DNA from: Ruminococcus sp.
Lineage (GTDB): Bacteria; Bacillota; Clostridia; Oscillospirales; Ruminococcaceae
Assembly (NCBI GenBank): GCA_017484095.1
Contig: JAFUTU010000059.1
Span: 1-64,000 of the forward strand
Length of the DNA stretch: 64,000 nt
Direction: 5' to 3'
Positions 22,055 to 31,396 of this stretch are shown one piece after another (the first letter of the stretch is position 1; every line of letters starts with the position of its first letter). The notes under the pieces were generated by a model that saw only the letters and a list, made by a program, of their open reading frames with translations, was not told where the DNA came from and searched no databases. The position numbers and the translations under genes were made by a program.

Positions 22055-24706
22055 ATGGGGAATAACAACAGGACGATAGCGTCTATATCCGGTGAGGAGA
22101 TGCAGAAGCTGTCTCCTATGATGAAGCATTATATCGAAGTAAAGTCTCAGTACGCTGACCATGTTATTTTCTACAGGCTCGGAGATTTTTACGAGATGTT
22201 CTTTGATGATGCTGTAACAGTTTCAGAGGCTCTTGGTCTGACCCTTACGGGACGTGACTGCGGACTGGAAGAGAGAGCGCCTATGTGCGGAGTTCCTCAT
22301 CATGCCAGTGAGGTATATATCAAAAAGCTGGTCGATCTGGGCTACAGCGTGGCTATCTGCGAGCAGACAGCTGATCCTGCGAGCTGCAAGGGCATGGTGC
22401 CGAGAGAGGTCGTCAGGGTAGTAACACCGGGAACGCTGATAGACGGCTCGATGCTTGATGAGTCGGTAAATAATTTTCTTGCGTGCGTCTATCTCGGTGA
22501 GGAGGGCGGCAGCGCAGGTATTTGTTTTGCCGATGTGTCAACAGGCGAGGTACACCTTTTTGCGTTTGAAGGAAAAAAGCTCACAGACCCTGTTATAAAT
22601 GAGCTTTCACGCTTTGACCCTGCCGAGATACTGCTAAATGCCTCGGCAGCAGGCGAAAAAGAGATTAACAGCTTCATATCTCTCAGATTGAAAGCAAGAG
22701 TACAGGTGCTTTCAGATGATGATTTTCTGCTCGTCAAGCATATCCATGAGGTGATACCTCAGATAACAGAGGAGACCTTCAATTCAATAAAGGACAGGAT
22801 ATCCGTATTCAGTGCAGAGGAATTTGCGCTGTGTGGACTGTTTACCTATATATTCAGAACGCAGAAGCAGCTTGTGGGCAGGTTCTCTGATATAAGGCTG
22901 CACGAAGACGATATGATGATGACTATCGGCTATACTGCGAGAAAAAACCTTGAACTTACCGAAACTCTCAGGAGCAAGGATAAAAAGGGCTCTTTGCTCG
23001 GTGTGCTTGACAATACGAGAACATCTATGGGAAAAAGAATGCTCAGATCTATGATAGAGCAGCCCCTTATAAACCCTGCAAGGATAATGGAAAGGCTTGA
23101 TGCGGTAGAGCAGCTTGTTGATTCTCCCGTTGAGCTTTCGGAGCTTCAGGAGGCATTAAGGGGAGCATACGATCTTGAGCGCCTTATGACTAAGGTGATG
23201 TATAAAAAGGCAAACCCGAAAGACCTTATCGCGCTGATGATGACAGCGCAGAGACTGCCTGTTATAAAGGAGCTTCTGAGCGGCTTTTCGGCAAAGCTTA
23301 TAGCATCAAACAATGAGCAGATATCCACTCTGGCAGATATGGCACAGCTGATAGAGAACGCCATAGTTGATGAGCCGCCCGTAAATGTCAAGGACGGTGA
23401 GGTCATCAGAGACGGCTTTAACGAGCAGCTCGATGAACTAAGAGGGATAAGAGGCGGCGGAAAGCAGATAATAGAGGATATAGCTGAGAGTGAGCGCGAA
23501 AAAACAGGTATAAAGAACCTTAAAGTCGGCTATAACAGAGTGTTTGGCTATTATATCGAAGTAACAAAGTCAAACTATGATCTTGTGCCCGAAACATACA
23601 TAAGAAAGCAGACTCTTGCAAACTGTGAGCGATTTATCACTCAGGAGCTTAAAAATGCCGAGAATACTATCCTCGGTGCGAATGACAAGATACTCTCGCT
23701 TGAGCAGGAGATATTCGCCGAGATCGTTGACTTTACTGCGACCAAGGTAAAAGAGGTCCAGCAGACAGCTAACGCTATCGCCCTGACAGATGTGCTGTGC
23801 TCGTTTGCAGCGGCTGCTCTCAGCAACAATTACACAAAGCCTCAGATCACCGTTGACGGGATCATCGAGATCAAAAAGGGCAGACACCCTGTTGTTGAGC
23901 TTATGCAGCAGAATGAAGTGTTCGTGCCGAATGATACATATCTTGATCTTACAGCGAACAGAATGGCGATAGTTACGGGGCCTAATATGTCAGGTAAGTC
24001 TACCTATATGAGACAGACGGCTCTTATCTGCCTTATGGCACAGATTGGCTGCTTCGTTCCTGCGGAGCACGCAAGGCTCTCCGTTGTGGATCAGATATTC
24101 ACAAGGATAGGCGCCTCCGATGACCTGACGGCAGGGCAGTCAACCTTTATGGTAGAGATGAGCGAGGTAGCGGATATAGTAAAGCACGCGACCAAAAACA
24201 GTCTTGTTATCCTTGATGAGGTCGGGCGCGGCACCTCTACTTTTGACGGCATTTCCATTGCCAGATCTGTAGCCGAGTATATCCTCAAGCATAAGGGGCT
24301 TGGCTGCAAGACCCTTTTTGCTACACATTATCATGAGCTGATAGCTCTTGAGGACGAGCTTGACGGAGTAGTTAATTATTCCGTTGCCGTAAAGAAGCAG
24401 GGCTCAGACATAAAGTTTTTGAGAAAGATAGTAAGGGGCGGCGCAGATGAAAGCTACGGTATCGAGGTAGCTAAGCTTGCAGGACTGCCCAGAAAGATAA
24501 TCACAAGAGCAGATGAACTTCTTGAGGAGCTTGAAAAGTCGAACCGTGAAAAGCTCGAGGCACTGGCCAGCAAAGAAGAATCGCAGGTATCGTTCGATAG
24601 GCTTGCGGATCAGCTCATTTTGAACAGACTCAGAAAAACAGATATAGACGAGATGACCGATGCGGAGCTCAGAGCTTTCATCAGTGAGATAATAAGTCTT
24701 ATCTAG
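22055..24706 (+). CDS. mutS: DNA mismatch repair protein MutS
   Basis: Mismatch-recognition ATPase, 883 residues. N-terminal mismatch-binding domain with the Phe-x-Glu motif (FYRLGDFYEMF). C-terminal ATPase with Walker A GPNMSGKSTYMRQ (about 648-660), Walker B LVILDEVGRGTSTFDG (about 713-728) and the helix-turn-helix end. GAGGTG precedes; the ATG at 22055 was chosen over the GTG one codon earlier. Directly followed by mutL. Confidence 0.97.
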   Translation: MGNNNRTIASISGEEMQKLSPMMKHYIEVKSQYADHVIFYRLGDFYEMFFDDAVTVSEALGLTLTGRDCGLEERAPMCGVPHHASEVYIKKLVDLGYSVAICEQTADPASCKGMVPREVVRVVTPGTLIDGSMLDESVNNFLACVYLGEEGGSAGICFADVSTGEVHLFAFEGKKLTDPVINELSRFDPAEILLNASAAGEKEINSFISLRLKARVQVLSDDDFLLVKHIHEVIPQITEETFNSIKDRISVFSAEEFALCGLFTYIFRTQKQLVGRFSDIRLHEDDMMMTIGYTARKNLELTETLRSKDKKGSLLGVLDNTRTSMGKRMLRSMIEQPLINPARIMERLDAVEQLVDSPVELSELQEALRGAYDLERLMTKVMYKKANPKDLIALMMTAQRLPVIKELLSGFSAKLIASNNEQISTLADMAQLIENAIVDEPPVNVKDGEVIRDGFNEQLDELRGIRGGGKQIIEDIAESEREKTGIKNLKVGYNRVFGYYIEVTKSNYDLVPETYIRKQTLANCERFITQELKNAENTILGANDKILSLEQEIFAEIVDFTATKVKEVQQTANAIALTDVLCSFAAAALSNNYTKPQITVDGIIEIKKGRHPVVELMQQNEVFVPNDTYLDLTANRMAIVTGPNMSGKSTYMRQTALICLMAQIGCFVPAEHARLSVVDQIFTRIGASDDLTAGQSTFMVEMSEVADIVKHATKNSLVILDEVGRGTSTFDGISIARSVAEYILKHKGLGCKTLFATHYHELIALEDELDGVVNYSVAVKKQGSDIKFLRKIVRGGADESYGIEVAKLAGLPRKIITRADELLEELEKSNREKLEALASKEESQVSFDRLADQLILNRLRKTDIDEMTDAELRAFISEIISLI

Positions 24707-24739
24707 CTTAGCGGCGCAAGCCATAGAACAGGAGAACAG

Positions 24740-26722
24740 ATGTCAGAAATAAAAGTGTTGAGCAAAGAGGTATCCGAGCTTATTGCTGCGGGAGAGGTCA
24801 TAGATAGACCAGCATCGATCATAAAGGAGCTTCTTGAAAACTCTATAGATGCAGGTGCCAGTGTCATAACTGTTGAGATAAAAAACGGCGGACGCACATA
24901 TATCAGGGTTACCGATAACGGAAAGGGCATAGCCGCAGATGAGCTGCCTACTGCCTTTTTGCGCCATGCGACAAGCAAGATAAGTGAGAAGCAGGACCTT
25001 GACAGCATAATGACCCTCGGCTTCAGAGGTGAAGCACTGGCGTCTATCTGCGCTGTGGGAAAGGTAGATGTTCTTACCAAAAGGCGCGAGGATGATTACG
25101 GCACTCACTATGCGATAGAGGGCGCAAGAGAGACCGCCTTTGAAGAAAGCGGCTGCCCCGACGGCACTACCTTTACGGTAAGGGATATTTTCTATAATGT
25201 GCCTGCAAGACTGAAATTCCTGAAAAAAGATGTTTCCGAGGGCAATGCGGCTGCCGATCTTGTCTCCAAGATAGCAATGTCGCACCCTGAGGTATCCTTC
25301 AAGTTTATAAGAGATAATAAGACCGAGCTCCTTACCGCAGGAGACGGCAAGACATATTCCGCTGTGTATTCGGTCTGCGGCAGAGAGTTCGCTTCCTCTC
25401 TTATGGAGGTTGACTACACATATCAGGGCATGAGGATAACGGGCTATACCGTTAAGCCCCTTTCCTCAAAGCCGAACAGGAGATTCCAGTTTTTCTTTGT
25501 CAATAACAGATATATCAGATCAAGGGGACTGGCAGCAGCTCTTGAGGAAGCATACCGCAACCAGATAATGGTGGGCAAATTTCCTGCCTGCGTGCTTTTT
25601 ATCGATGTGCCGCCCAACACGGTAGATGTAAATGTTCACCCGACCAAGACAGAGGTTAGGTTCTCTAATGAAAAGCTTATGCATGAGGCTGTGTTTTTTG
25701 CAGTTAAGAATTCTCTCCTTATGCATGATGCTCCGAACAGGATGCGTCTTGATAACGGAAGAAATTTTTCCGATAACGAGCTTTTTAACATTCCTCCGCA
25801 GGAAACAGGAGAGCAGCTGCGCTTTTCTGCAGAGCCTGAAACAAGGACAGCAGAGCCCGAGAGACAGCATCCGGTGCCTGCACCTGTAAGGCAGGAAATC
25901 TCGCATGATATAAAGCCGTCTGTTCGTTATTCTGAGCCTGAAAGGTTTTCCAAAAATGTAAATGAGCAGGTAAAGCAGAGCGAGGATACCTTCATACCTC
26001 ATACTTTTGAAAAGCCAGAGCCCGAAGCGGCAGAGCCTGCTGCTGAGCCTGTAAAAACAGACATACAGGAGGACGCCTTCAAGTTCATAAGCGCGCAGTC
26101 ATTTGAGAAAAAAGCTCAGCCTGTGACGATAGAATATGCTAAAAAGGAAAGCCCCAAGCCCGTAGTGGTGGGAGAACTTTTCAAGACGTTTGTAATAGCT
26201 CAGTGCGGCGATGAGATGATACTTATGGATAAGCACGCAGCTCATGAGAGATATATCTTCGAGCAGATAAAGGACGATGCGAACAATCTTCAGCCGCAGT
26301 ATCTTCTTGATCCGATAACTGTGCTCCTGTCTTATGACGAGTATGACGCTATCTGTGAGAATTTAGACAAGATAGCGGTCCTCGGCTTTGAGGTCGAGCC
26401 CGATGATGCGCCCAATATCGCGATAAAGGGCGTGCCTATCATTATGGGTGACAACGATCCGACAGAGCTTATCTGTGAGCTTGCAAAAAACCTGCTCGAC
26501 AATAAGATGAATCCTCAGGTCGAGGTGTTTGACGATCTTTATCATTCTGTCGCTTGCAAGGCGGCAATAAAAGCAAATGACAATAACAGTATAGCCGAAC
26601 TGCAAGCTCTTCTCGAGGCTGTATATGAGAATGACGATATCAGGTATTGTCCTCACGGCAGACCTGTTATCATTAAGCTTACCAAGAGAGATATCGAAAA
26701 GCAGTTCAGGCGTATAGTATGA
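24740..26722 (+). CDS. mutL: DNA mismatch repair protein MutL (endonuclease type)
   Basis: 660 residues. GHKL ATPase domain: Glu in IKELLENSIDAGA, DNGKGI, and LGFRGEALASI. A Pro/Glu-rich linker (about 340-460) is unusually long and low in complexity. The C-terminal domain has the endonuclease metal site DKHAAHERYIFEQ plus ACKAAIK and CPHGRP. This marks the nicking MutL of bacteria that lack MutH. Ribosome site CAGGAGA, 33 nt after mutS; miaA begins 12 nt later. Confidence 0.97.
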   Translation: MSEIKVLSKEVSELIAAGEVIDRPASIIKELLENSIDAGASVITVEIKNGGRTYIRVTDNGKGIAADELPTAFLRHATSKISEKQDLDSIMTLGFRGEALASICAVGKVDVLTKRREDDYGTHYAIEGARETAFEESGCPDGTTFTVRDIFYNVPARLKFLKKDVSEGNAAADLVSKIAMSHPEVSFKFIRDNKTELLTAGDGKTYSAVYSVCGREFASSLMEVDYTYQGMRITGYTVKPLSSKPNRRFQFFFVNNRYIRSRGLAAALEEAYRNQIMVGKFPACVLFIDVPPNTVDVNVHPTKTEVRFSNEKLMHEAVFFAVKNSLLMHDAPNRMRLDNGRNFSDNELFNIPPQETGEQLRFSAEPETRTAEPERQHPVPAPVRQEISHDIKPSVRYSEPERFSKNVNEQVKQSEDTFIPHTFEKPEPEAAEPAAEPVKTDIQEDAFKFISAQSFEKKAQPVTIEYAKKESPKPVVVGELFKTFVIAQCGDEMILMDKHAAHERYIFEQIKDDANNLQPQYLLDPITVLLSYDEYDAICENLDKIAVLGFEVEPDDAPNIAIKGVPIIMGDNDPTELICELAKNLLDNKMNPQVEVFDDLYHSVACKAAIKANDNNSIAELQALLEAVYENDDIRYCPHGRPVIIKLTKRDIEKQFRRIV

Positions 26723-26734
26723 GGTTTTAATACA

Positions 26735-27718
26735 ATGCAAGATAAGATACCCCTCATCGTTATAGGAGGGCCTACAGCTTCGGGAAAGACGGCGGTATCG
26801 GTCGCACTTGCTAAAGAGTACGGCGCCGAGATAGTTTCGGCAGACTCTATGCAGATATATAAAGGGCTAAGTATCGCAACAGCGAAACCAACTCCCGAAG
26901 AAATGGACGGCGTGCCGCATCATCTTGTTGATTTTCTTGAACCCGATCAGCCGTTTTCTGTGGCTGATTATGTCAAACTGGCAGGGGAGAAGATCAGAGA
27001 TATCTGTTCACGCGGAAAACTGCCGATAGTCTGCGGAGGTACAGGGCTTTATATAAGCTCTTTGATCGATAATATCCATTTTGATGATACAGCAGGCGAC
27101 TCTGAGATAAGAGCACGTCTTGAAGCTGAGATCGCAGAGAAGGGAAATCACGCCCTTTGGGAAAAGCTCAGGCAGATAGACCCTGAGACTGCGCAGAAGG
27201 TACACGAAAACAATACTCCCAGAGTAATAAGGGCACTTGAGGTCTATGAGAAGACCGGTGTTCCGATATCTGTCCACAAGGTAAACAGCAGGCGTGAGGA
27301 AAGCCCTTATGATGCGCTGATCTTCGGACTGACGTTTTCTGACAGGCAAATGCTGTATGACAGAATAGATCTGAGAGTTGACAAGATGCTCGATATGGGC
27401 CTTGTGAGCGAGTGCAGAGAGGTTTATGAAACGGGCGGTCTTGCTACCTGCGCGCAGGCGATAGGCTACAAAGAGCTGATACCGTATTTCGAGGATAAAG
27501 CCGAATTTTCAGAATGTATCTCAAAGATCAAGCAGGAGACCCGTCATTATGCAAAAAGACAGCTGACATGGTTCAGGCGTGTTGACGGGATAAACTGGAT
27601 CGAATGTGATAAATACGGTGATCTGAAAAATATTATCGAAAAGATGAAAGTGTTCGCCGCACGGCTAACTCGCTACTCTATGTACGGATCGGTAGAAACT
27701 GATCCGCCCGAAGGATAA
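26735..27718 (+). CDS. miaA: tRNA dimethylallyltransferase
   Basis: Adds the isopentenyl group to A37 of UNN-reading tRNAs, the substrate for MiaB. 327 residues. P-loop GGPTASGKTAVSVALAKEY (about 10-28), the substrate-site segment SADSMQIYKGL (about 36-46), and tRNA-binding elements (TPEEMDGVPHHLVDFLEPD; QAIGYKEL). GAGGTTTT lies 7-8 nt before the ATG. Last gene before the promoter-bearing repeat that separates it from hfq. Confidence 0.96.
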   Translation: MQDKIPLIVIGGPTASGKTAVSVALAKEYGAEIVSADSMQIYKGLSIATAKPTPEEMDGVPHHLVDFLEPDQPFSVADYVKLAGEKIRDICSRGKLPIVCGGTGLYISSLIDNIHFDDTAGDSEIRARLEAEIAEKGNHALWEKLRQIDPETAQKVHENNTPRVIRALEVYEKTGVPISVHKVNSRREESPYDALIFGLTFSDRQMLYDRIDLRVDKMLDMGLVSECREVYETGGLATCAQAIGYKELIPYFEDKAEFSECISKIKQETRHYAKRQLTWFRRVDGINWIECDKYGDLKNIIEKMKVFAARLTRYSMYGSVETDPPEG

Positions 27719-27778
27719 GAACTGCAACTGGCAAGTGCCTTACACCAATAGCGTTAAAACTATTATTGTTAGCTTGTC

Positions 27779-27900
27779 TTTACAATTACAATTATAAATG
27801 CTATAAGTGCTCGCCGCACGGCCGGACATCGTGCTTAAATTAGTTTTATTAATATTTTTTGCGCACGCGACTTTACATTTATGAGATTATATGCTATAAT
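27779..27900 (+). repeat. promoter-bearing intergenic repeat, copy A (before hfq)
   Basis: Core AAGTGCTCGCCGCACGGCC...ACATC (27805-27830), an AT-rich spacer, then a promoter module with ACGCGACTTTACA and TATAAT. A first promoter-like tail (TTTACA 27779-27784, 17 bp, TATAAG 27802-27807) runs into the core. It matches copies at 49.5 kb and 38.1 kb. The stretch 27719-27778 before it holds only a weak hairpin. Confidence 0.75.
27872..27900 (+). promoter_or_regulatory. promoter of hfq (inside repeat copy A)
   Basis: TTTACA (27872-27877), 17-bp spacer, TATAAT (27895-27900). Confidence 0.85.
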
Positions 27901-27951
27901 ATAGTCTGATAGATAGTTTTTTGTGTAAATACCCATCTGGAGGGATGAAAA

Positions 27952-28206
27952 ATGAATAAGAATATCAATTTGCAGGATGTATTCCTGAACCAGATCAGAA
28001 AAGAGAAGATACTTGCTACCTTCATTCTTATGAACGGCTTTCAGTTCAAGGGCGTTGTAAGAGGGTTTGACAGCTATGTTGTAGTGCTTGACTGTGCAGG
28101 CAACCAGAACGTTGTCTATAAGCACGCTATCTCAACGATAGTTCCGTCAAAGCCTATCAACATCCTTGACGCAGCCTCAGGAGCGGAGGGCAGAGCAGAA
28201 GAATGA
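27952..28206 (+). CDS. hfq: RNA chaperone Hfq
   Basis: 84 residues, Sm-like ring protein that binds small RNAs and mRNAs. [14 protein letters not shown] at the N-terminus (the Gln and Asp of the uridine-binding proximal face), [13 protein letters not shown] in Sm1, and [10 protein letters not shown] as the Sm2 motif. The short acidic tail is atypical but variable in the family. Strong ribosome site GGAGGGATG. The gene order miaA-hfq is conserved in many bacteria. Overlaps the next gene by 4 nt. Confidence 0.96.
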   Translation: MNKNINLQDVFLNQIRKEKILATFILMNGFQFKGVVRGFDSYVVVLDCAGNQNVVYKHAISTIVPSKPINILDAASGAEGRAEE

Positions 28207-29429
28207 AATCACTGACCGTAAAGATAATTACAGGTCTGCTTTCGATATTTCTTCTTACCACTATAGGCAATCAGATATATTACCGTCTCCACGACAGGCA
28301 TGACACCGAAGAGGCTGTTCTTGTTACTATAAATGAGGACATACCTTTCAAGGGCGTTATAATCAGAGACGAGACCGTTGTTACCTATGACGGCGGCGGT
28401 GTGCTCGATTATGCTTATCCCGACGGGAGCAAGGTGTCGGTCGGAAATACTATCGCTGAGGTCTACTCCTCGGAGGACGCTGTCGTAAATAAGGAAAAGA
28501 TAGCTGTTCTGCAGTCTAAGATAGATGCTTTGAAGCATGCTCAGGACCCAGGAATGATAAACTACGTTCAGCCTGAGACGATAAAGACAAACATCGACCG
28601 GCAGTATAAGGAACTGCTGGCGGCGACTGTCAGAGGCAGTATATCTGAGCTAAGTGATGTAAAGGACAGTTTGACATTGTCAATGAATATTTATTCTGTT
28701 CTTACAGAAACGGAAAAAGGCTTTGATACGACTATAGATCGCCTTACCAAGCAGATGAATGAGCTGAAAAAGTCCTCGGTCAGACCGAACAGCACTATCA
28801 CTGCAGGTGAGACAGGTTACTTTGTATCATATGCAGACGGATTTGAGCAGTCCTTTACAAAGCAGAATGCTGCGTACCTTACTGAAAAAGATATCAAGCG
28901 TGCTGTCAGCGGTAAGGCTGAACCCCCTGCCAATGCTGTAGGGAAAATGTTTGAGGATTATTCCTGCTATATTGCAGGCGTGATAGACAGTGATAAGAGA
29001 ATAATCGACGGCGCTGTTCTTAAAATGACAACAAATTCTTCAAAAAATGTTTACGATGTTGAAGTGGTTTCCGTGAAAAAAACGGGCGAAGACGGCAAAA
29101 GTGTTGTTGTTTTCTCCTGTGACAGGCTCGATGAAACTCTGGTAGAGTCAAGGGTAAAGAGCTTTAAGCTGATCTTTGACGAATATCAGGGCATAAAGGT
29201 GCCGAGAAAAGCAATAAGGTTCAGGGGCACTGACAAGGGCGTTTATGTCATTCTCGGAAAGGACGTAACATTCAAAAAAATAGATGTTATATATGAGGGC
29301 GATGATTTCGTTCTTTCAAAAAATACAGCGGATGAGGATCATCTTCTGCTGTACGATCAGATATTGTTAGAGGTGGTCTCCGGTGACGATGCAGCAAGTG
29401 TCTCCGACTCAGGATCGGACTCAGGATAA
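28203..29429 (+). CDS. HlyD-like membrane-anchored protein of unknown function
   Basis: 408 residues: one N-terminal membrane helix (about 7-25); a biotinyl-lipoyl-like beta segment (about 45-95, [22 protein letters not shown]); a helical hairpin (about 95-200); and a second beta region to the C-terminus, ending in a Ser/Asp/Gly tail. This is the layout of membrane-fusion (HlyD-type) proteins, but no ABC partner is near. ATGA overlap with hfq and a 47-nt overlap with yggS tie it to the yggS-sepF-ylmH-divIVA run, so a link to the division or envelope machinery is plausible. Function not recognised. Confidence 0.75.
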   Translation: MKSLTVKIITGLLSIFLLTTIGNQIYYRLHDRHDTEEAVLVTINEDIPFKGVIIRDETVVTYDGGGVLDYAYPDGSKVSVGNTIAEVYSSEDAVVNKEKIAVLQSKIDALKHAQDPGMINYVQPETIKTNIDRQYKELLAATVRGSISELSDVKDSLTLSMNIYSVLTETEKGFDTTIDRLTKQMNELKKSSVRPNSTITAGETGYFVSYADGFEQSFTKQNAAYLTEKDIKRAVSGKAEPPANAVGKMFEDYSCYIAGVIDSDKRIIDGAVLKMTTNSSKNVYDVEVVSVKKTGEDGKSVVVFSCDRLDETLVESRVKSFKLIFDEYQGIKVPRKAIRFRGTDKGVYVILGKDVTFKKIDVIYEGDDFVLSKNTADEDHLLLYDQILLEVVSGDDAASVSDSGSDSG

Positions 29430-30123
29430 TATTTTTGCTGATGTCCTTGAAAATTATAAAGAAATATGTTATAATATTGAAAACGCTAAGGCAAAATACC
29501 GCAAAAGCGAGGATATAGTTCGGCTTATGGCAGTTACAAAGACTGTTGATCCCGATAAGATAAACTATGCGGCATCGCTTGGCGTGAAGCTTCTGGGTGA
29601 GAACAGAGTACAGGAATTTCTTTCAAAGAAAGATCAGTACGACAAGGATGCAGAAGTACATTTTATTGGACATCTACAGACGAACAAGGTGAAATACATC
29701 ATAAATGATGTTACGCTGATACAGTCTGTAGACAGTATGAAGCTTGCAGGTGAGATAAACAGGCAGGCTGCCAAAAACGGCAAAACTGCTGACATACTTA
29801 TAGAGATAAATATAGGAGACGAAGCAAGTAAAAGCGGCGTTGCGGCTCAGGAGGTCATGACGCTGGCGAAAGAGATCTCACAGCTTGAAAATGTTCGGGT
29901 AAAGGGTCTTATGGCGATACCGCCAATAGGCTCGGGAGAAGAGGTCTTTGAAAAAATGAACGGCATATTCCTGCGAATGCGTGAGGAGAAGATCGAAAGA
30001 GTGTCAATGGATATACTTTCGATGGGAATGTCGGGAGATTATGAGCTTGCGATAAAGCACGGGTCAAACTTAGTAAGGATAGGGACCAAGCTTTTCGGGG
30101 CGCGAAAATATATGGAGGGTTAA
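29383..30123 (+). CDS. yggS: YggS family pyridoxal-phosphate homeostasis protein
   Basis: 246 residues, single-domain alanine-racemase-like barrel that binds PLP and keeps its level balanced. PLP lysine in LMAVTKTVDPDKI (about residue 49), GENRVQEF, FIGHLQTNKVKY and the phosphate-binding SMGMSGDYELAI. The start is GTG at 29383 behind GAGGTGG; an ATG two codons later is possible. It starts inside the HlyD-like gene. YlmE-SepF linkage is common in Gram-positives. Confidence 0.93.
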   Translation: MTMQQVSPTQDRTQDNIFADVLENYKEICYNIENAKAKYRKSEDIVRLMAVTKTVDPDKINYAASLGVKLLGENRVQEFLSKKDQYDKDAEVHFIGHLQTNKVKYIINDVTLIQSVDSMKLAGEINRQAAKNGKTADILIEINIGDEASKSGVAAQEVMTLAKEISQLENVRVKGLMAIPPIGSGEEVFEKMNGIFLRMREEKIERVSMDILSMGMSGDYELAIKHGSNLVRIGTKLFGARKYMEG

Positions 30124-30125
30124 AA

Positions 30126-30593
30126 ATGGGTAAATTAGCACAGGGCTTTAAAAATCTGTTCGTAGGTGAGGAGGAGCTCGAGCAGGAGGAGATCTACGCA
30201 TCTTCTGCTTACAGCGGAATCCCTTCGGGCAGACCTGAAACTATAGAAAGGACAGCAGCGGTATCAGCTCCTGTTGTGGAGCAGCCGCAGGTACAGCCAA
30301 GAATGGAACCTACTAAGACACTTCAGATCGTACTGGCAAGACCGAATGATTTTTCAGAGGTAAAGTCTATCGGTGATGACATCAATGACCAGAAGACCGT
30401 TCTTCTTAATCTTGAAACGGTCAAGAGCGAGGACGCAAAGAGAATACTTGATTTTATCTCAGGTGTTGCTTATGCAAACGGTGCTGACATCAAGATGATG
30501 GCTCAGAAGACCTTTGCTATAATGCCGAGAAACGTAGGCTTCTCCGGTGTTGATCTTATGAGCGAGCTGGAGAACAACGGCTACAGCTTCTGA
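30126..30593 (+). CDS. sepF: cell division protein SepF
   Basis: 155 residues. N-terminal amphipathic helix (MGKLAQGFKNLFVG) for membrane binding, an acidic and Pro-rich linker, then the C-terminal SepF fold (about 70-150) with LNLETVKSEDAKRILDFISG. It anchors FtsZ filaments at the septum. It is 2 nt after yggS and 2 nt before ylmH. YlmG, usually in this cluster, is missing. Confidence 0.95.
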   Translation: MGKLAQGFKNLFVGEEELEQEEIYASSAYSGIPSGRPETIERTAAVSAPVVEQPQVQPRMEPTKTLQIVLARPNDFSEVKSIGDDINDQKTVLLNLETVKSEDAKRILDFISGVAYANGADIKMMAQKTFAIMPRNVGFSGVDLMSELENNGYSF

Positions 30594-30595
30594 TA

Positions 30596-31378
30596 ATGGG
30601 CAGGAAGGACTACAGCTTTCTTCCCGAAATAACTGACGAAGACGTGTTCCTGTTGGACAGGGTGAGCGAATGGTTCACAATGTCAGAGGAAAAACACATC
30701 ACACGGTTTTCTGCGTTCCTTGATGAAAGACAGTGCGAGCTTTGCAGAAGGCTTGCGGCATCAAGGGGCTTTGGTCGGTATTTGCTCTGGGGCGGATATG
30801 AGGGCGCTGAGAGAAATATGCTCGGCGTGTTTGCTCCGTATGATGAGATGGCGGCTGAGAGCTTTCCGCTAAAAGGTGTGACCTTCTCCTACAGAGAGGC
30901 TGACAGGCTGACGCACAGAGATTTTCTCGGTGCGCTGATGAGTCTGGAGCTGACACGGGACAGTATAGGCGATATTATCGTCGGCAGCGGCAGGACAATG
31001 GTGTTTCTCAGAGATACTGTTGAGCAGGACGTGCTTTATTCTGTTGAGAAGATCGGCAGGGTCGGCGTCAGCGCTGAGGAAGGGTTCAGGCTGTCAGATA
31101 TACCGAAGGCTGAGTTTAAGGAGATAACCGGGTTTGCAGCCTCTTTAAGGGCTGATTGTGTGCTGGCGATTGCACTGGGCACATCACGCGAGAAGGCGGC
31201 AAGGCTCATACGTTCGGCAGGGATAGCTGTAGATCATATAATAAAAAATTCGCCCGATACCAAGCTTTCGGCAGGAAGCAGCTTCTCGGTCAGAGGTTAC
31301 GGGAAGTTTCTGTTAAAAAGCATTGACGGCGTTTCAAAAAAAGACAGGATACATATAACCGTATGTAAATTTGTGTAA
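30596..31378 (+). CDS. ylmH: YlmH, S4-domain RNA-binding protein
   Basis: 260 residues. The N- and middle parts are typical of YlmH (FLDERQCELCRR, RFGRYLLWGGYEGAERNMLGVF-like region, then TRDSIGDIIV). The S4 RNA-binding domain lies at about 180-245 (LGTSREKAARLIRSAGIAVDH). Bacillus YlmH binds ribosomes and tRNA-like states in quality control. The ATG follows the sepF stop by 2 nt, so translation is coupled. Confidence 0.92.
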   Translation: MGRKDYSFLPEITDEDVFLLDRVSEWFTMSEEKHITRFSAFLDERQCELCRRLAASRGFGRYLLWGGYEGAERNMLGVFAPYDEMAAESFPLKGVTFSYREADRLTHRDFLGALMSLELTRDSIGDIIVGSGRTMVFLRDTVEQDVLYSVEKIGRVGVSAEEGFRLSDIPKAEFKEITGFAASLRADCVLAIALGTSREKAARLIRSAGIAVDHIIKNSPDTKLSAGSSFSVRGYGKFLLKSIDGVSKKDRIHITVCKFV

Positions 31379-31396
31379 ATAATCGGAGGTATATCT

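Noticed and set aside
27721..27775. Terminator for miaA (CAATA...TATTG hairpin)
   Set aside because: The stem is only about 5 A/T-rich pairs with no proper T run; too weak to call.
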